In this document: in pieces, positions 61,601 through 64,000 of the stretch
Layout of the letters: the number at the start of each line of letters is the position of its first letter
Position numbering within the stretch: the first letter of the stretch is position 1
DNA from: Cochleicola gelatinilyticus
Lineage (GTDB): Bacteria > Bacteroidota > Bacteroidia > Flavobacteriales > Flavobacteriaceae
Direction: 5' to 3'
Assembly (NCBI RefSeq): GCF_001637325.1
Contig: NZ_LRXL01000026.1
Location: forward strand, 496,001 to 560,000
DNA length: 64,000 nucleotides
Made by a program: the position numbers and the translations under genes
The notes under the pieces: model-generated
The model's input: only the letters and a program-made list of their open reading frames with translations
Database searches by the model: none
Told to the model about the DNA's origin: nothing

Positions 61601-63142
61601 GTGAGCTACGAATTATTTATTAGATCCAGTTCACAAGAAGTTGATTTTGCCCTGCTAAAAGATGGAAAATTATTAGAATTACATAAAGAAGAAGAGGACA
61701 ATAAGTTTTCGGTAGGAGATGTCTATCTCGCAAAAATCCGAAAAACGGTTCCTGGCTTAAATGCTGCCTTCGTAAATGTAGGATACGAAAAAGATGCATT
61801 TTTGCACTATCACGATCTGGGGCCCAAGGTCTCTTCCCTACTAAAATTTGTAAAAAGTGTAAGTTCTGGTAAACTTAAAGACTTCTCTTTAAAAAATTTT
61901 CCATTCGAAAAAGAGATTGATAAAAACGGAGGTATTAATGATGCCCTGAAATCGAATCAATCTATTTTAGTACAAATCGTTAAAGAGCCTATTTCTACTA
62001 AAGGACCAAGAATTAGTTCCGAACTTTCTATAGCCGGACGTTATATTGTTCTTGTTCCTTTTTCTGATCGCATATCTATTTCACAAAAAATAGAATCGAA
62101 AGAAGAAAAGGAAAGGCTCAAACGATTAATCATGAGTATTCGACCCAAAGGATTTGGTGTTATAATACGTACCGTTGCAGAAGGCAAAAAAGTAGCAGAA
62201 CTGGATAGAGATTTACAAAATCTCATGGATCGCTGGACAGCGATGTGTAAAAAGCTACGAGGAGCACACCATCCTTCAAAGGTGTTAAGCGAGTTAGACA
62301 GAGGAGCTTCTATTATTCGAGATATTTTTAACGATTCCTTTACAAATATCTGTATCGACGATGAAACTCTTTACTTGCAAATAAAAGATTATGTTGCGGA
62401 GATCGCTCCCAATAAAGAAGGAATTGTAAAATTGTACGATTCGAACGTCCCAATGTTTGAGAAATTTGGGATCGAGCGACAAATTAAGACCTCTTTCGGA
62501 AAAACAGTCTCTGGAAGTAAAGGAGCCTATTTAGTTATTGAACACACTGAAGCGATGCACGTCATCGATGTAAACAGTGGGAACCGAAGTAACAAATCTA
62601 AGAATCAAGAAGATACGGCCCTAGAAGTAAACATGATCGCTGCAAGTGATGTTGCAAGACAACTTCGACTGCGCGATATGGGTGGAATTATTGTAGTAGA
62701 CTTTATCGATATGGCAAGTGCTGCCAATAGAAAAAAACTCTACAACTATCTTCGTGACGAAATGAAAGAAGATAGAGCAAAACATAAAATTCTCCCTCCG
62801 AGTAAATTCGGATTGATTCAAATTACCCGCCAACGCGTGCGTCCGGAAATGAATATTAAAACACGCGAAGAAGCCCCCGGAGGCGAAGATGGCGAAATTG
62901 AAGCACCTATCATTGTGGTAGATCGCATCAATGAAGAAGTAAAACGCCTTTTTAAAAAGGACTATAAAAAGATCACGCTAAATGCACATCCTTTTATAGC
63001 AGCCTTTTTAACAAAAGGATTTCCATCGATACGAACCAAATGGTTCATGGAGCATAAAAAGTGGGTGAAAATTCAACCCCGAGATGCATACACCTATCTG
63101 GAATATCATTTCCACGATAAAAATGGTGAACCATTAAAGTAA
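61601..63142 (+). CDS. rng: Rne/Rng-family ribonuclease
   Basis: 513 residues from a GTG start (MSYELFIRSSSQEVDFALL). An S1-like domain VGDVYLAKIRKTVPGLNAAFVNVGYEKDAFLHY is followed by SIAGRYIVLVPFSDR, the catalytic metal site GAYLVIEHTEAMHVIDVNSGN, GGIIVVDFIDM, and GLIQITRQRVRPE. Length and the lack of a scaffold tail fit RNase G-type enzymes of Bacteroidota, processing rRNA and decaying mRNA. Confidence 0.95.
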   Translation: MSYELFIRSSSQEVDFALLKDGKLLELHKEEEDNKFSVGDVYLAKIRKTVPGLNAAFVNVGYEKDAFLHYHDLGPKVSSLLKFVKSVSSGKLKDFSLKNFPFEKEIDKNGGINDALKSNQSILVQIVKEPISTKGPRISSELSIAGRYIVLVPFSDRISISQKIESKEEKERLKRLIMSIRPKGFGVIIRTVAEGKKVAELDRDLQNLMDRWTAMCKKLRGAHHPSKVLSELDRGASIIRDIFNDSFTNICIDDETLYLQIKDYVAEIAPNKEGIVKLYDSNVPMFEKFGIERQIKTSFGKTVSGSKGAYLVIEHTEAMHVIDVNSGNRSNKSKNQEDTALEVNMIAASDVARQLRLRDMGGIIVVDFIDMASAANRKKLYNYLRDEMKEDRAKHKILPPSKFGLIQITRQRVRPEMNIKTREEAPGGEDGEIEAPIIVVDRINEEVKRLFKKDYKKITLNAHPFIAAFLTKGFPSIRTKWFMEHKKWVKIQPRDAYTYLEYHFHDKNGEPLK

Positions 63143-63158
63143 GATGAACTATACATTT

Positions 63159-63194
63159 AAACCCTCCCTAGCATGAGCTTTGGAGGGTTTTTTT
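63159..63194 (+). terminator. Rho-independent terminator of the RNase gene
   Basis: Arms AAACCCTCC (63159-63167) and GGAGGGTTT (63182-63190) with an inner AGC/GCT pair, then TTTT. 16 bases past the stop codon. Confidence 0.9.
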
Positions 63195-63204
63195 ATGCAT
63201 TATT

Positions 63205-63287
63205 GTTGGGCATTCCCCTCCTACGCTAAAGCTTCGAAGGGTCGGGCTTTCAGCGCTACACGGTAGCTTGCTTCAATCCCTAATGCA
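63205..63287 (+). repeat. Intergenic structured repeat, copy D
   Basis: Just 3' of the RNase terminator. Ends GGGCATTCCCC and ATCCCTAATGC share an inverted GCATT. Core GGGTCGGGCTTTCAGCGCTAC (63240-63259, 63260) and a hairpin GCTAC-ACG-GTAGC. Shortest and cleanest copy. Confidence 0.65.
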
Positions 63288-63344
63288 AAAAAGTTCTTCC
63301 CTCGTTCCACATTCCGATCCAATAAAATAAACGCCACAAAACAG

Positions 63345-63352
63345 TATCTTTG
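63345..63352 (+). promoter_or_regulatory. -7 promoter element TATCTTTG for recX
   Basis: TAnnTTTG match ending 6 bases before the recX ATG, again predicting little or no leader. Confidence 0.45.
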
Positions 63353-63358
63353 AATGCT

Positions 63359-63838
63359 ATGCAATACCAACACAAAACCTATTCTGTAACAGAAGCCCAA
63401 GCACGATTAGAAAACTATTGTGCCTACCAAGAGCGTTGCCATAAGGAAGTGCGGCAAAAGTTACGGGATATGAACATGATTCCAGATGCAATCGATCTTA
63501 TAATAAATCATTTGCTTCAAGAGAACTACCTAAATGAAACCCGGTTTGCGCAGGCGTTTGCGCGGGGAAAATTCAGAACCAAAAAATGGGGAAAAAATCG
63601 TATTATACGTGAATTAAAATTCAGAGAGATCTCTGCCTACAATATAAAAACAGCGCTCAAAGAAATTCCAGAAAGCGAATACACTGCGACGTTTCATGAA
63701 CTTGCAGACAAACGTTTAAAGCAACTTGCTTCCGAAGAAAACCTTCAGAAAAAAAAGAAAAAATTAGCCGACTATCTACTGTATCGTGGCTGGGAATCGC
63801 ATTGGGTGTATGACAAGGTACGGGAACTTACAAATTAA
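63359..63838 (+). CDS. recX: Regulatory protein RecX
   Basis: 159 residues from ATG (MQYQHKTYSVTEAQARL); a TTG three codons earlier is part of the promoter element. Three-helix repeat units typical of RecX: ARLENYCAYQERCHKEVRQKL, YLNETRFAQAFARGKFRTKKWGKNRIIRELKFREI and LADYLLYRGWESHWVYD. It limits RecA filament activity. Its last 11 bases overlap a convergent partial gene. Confidence 0.93.
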   Translation: MQYQHKTYSVTEAQARLENYCAYQERCHKEVRQKLRDMNMIPDAIDLIINHLLQENYLNETRFAQAFARGKFRTKKWGKNRIIRELKFREISAYNIKTALKEIPESEYTATFHELADKRLKQLASEENLQKKKKKLADYLLYRGWESHWVYDKVRELTN

Positions 63839-64000
63839 AAGAAGCCCCTACACTCATAGTAAACTGGTTGTTTAATTGTTCGGCTGGAGTTAACGCCTCG
63901 GTATTGTATTTTGAAAAAGGGGCGCGCAGTTCTGTAAAAACCCCAAAACCAGATGTAAAAAAATACCGCAACCCTAAATGACCTCCAAAATTACGAAGTC
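63828..64000 (-). CDS. Outer-membrane beta-barrel protein, C-terminal fragment
   Basis: Partial: the gene enters from the right edge and the visible 57 codons end in TAA at 63828-63830. The sequence shows alternating amphipathic strands (GHLGLRYFFTSGFGVFTELRA and NQFTMSVGASFNL) and finishes in an aromatic-x-hydrophobic pattern (FNL), the signal for outer-membrane barrel assembly. Family beyond that cannot be told. Confidence 0.6.
   Translation of the reverse strand, partial: LRNFGGHLGLRYFFTSGFGVFTELRAPFSKYNTEALTPAEQLNNQFTMSVGASFNL

Noticed and set aside
1-64000. tRNA, rRNA, transposase, integrase or phage genes
   Set aside because: None seen in intergenic gaps or among the protein sequences.

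Overview
The window reads as a chromosomal stretch of a member of the Flavobacteriaceae (Bacteroidota). Supporting signs are the gliding-motility genes gldE and gldD in the order mutY-ssb-gldE-gldD, two secreted proteins with type IX secretion C-terminal sorting domains, a TonB-dependent receptor, many Bacteroidota-specific DUF families (DUF3098, DUF3127, DUF4199, DUF4271, DUF4296, DUF4301), promoter -7 elements of the form TAnnTTTG, and start codons that mostly lack a Shine-Dalgarno sequence. The DNA is AT-rich and densely coding. I see no rRNA, tRNA, CRISPR array, prophage or insertion sequence.

Layout. 1-4.8 kb: iron-sulfur and redox genes on the minus strand (ferredoxin, ferredoxin-NADP reductase, NifU-like scaffold, Mrp ATPase), then an alkyltransferase-like protein and a LysE-type exporter. 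4.8-9.5 kb: trmB, a glycosyltransferase, a PhoR/PhoB-like two-component pair and a LuxE-like acyl-activating protein. 9.6-22.8 kb: two T9SS cargo proteins around tyrS, an extended SDR, a polyprenol-mannose synthase-pyrC-DUF4296 operon, DUF4271-hemD, pckA and a saccharopine-dehydrogenase-like gene. 22.9-37 kb: housekeeping genes (leuS, ftsX-DUF3098-uppP-truB, tag, aat, DUF3127, greA, HIT) and a further histidine kinase.

37-50 kb is the most distinctive part. A TonB receptor is preceded by a clear TPP riboswitch. Next to it is a hybrid histidine kinase with a convergent NtrC-like sigma-54 activator. Beyond that lie two paralogous secreted PepSY-like genes, each with a matching sigma-54-type promoter and a GTGTA-N7-TACAC inverted repeat about 120 bp upstream. 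These are followed by an overlapping operon of a DUF77 thiamine-binding protein, a PnuC-type transporter, a NadR-type kinase, DUF4301 and an ArfB-like rescue factor. 50-64 kb: GGGP synthase, phosphopantetheinyl transferase, ahcY, rplU-rpmA (L21 with an extra C-terminal HhH domain), DMT transporter, gldD/gldE/ssb/mutY, HU, a 29-residue very basic protein, RNase E/G, recX, and the 3' end of an outer-membrane beta-barrel gene.

How the parts may work together: the TPP-riboswitch receptor and the DUF77-PnuC-kinase operon look like outer- and inner-membrane halves of thiamine (or related vitamin) salvage. The hybrid kinase, NtrC-like regulator and PepSY-like proteins look like one envelope-sensing sigma-54 regulon. 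At least five intergenic copies of a structured repeat (core GGTCGGGCTTTC or CGCGCTTTCCG) lie 3' of genes. All function calls are from reading protein motifs by eye; no database search was run.
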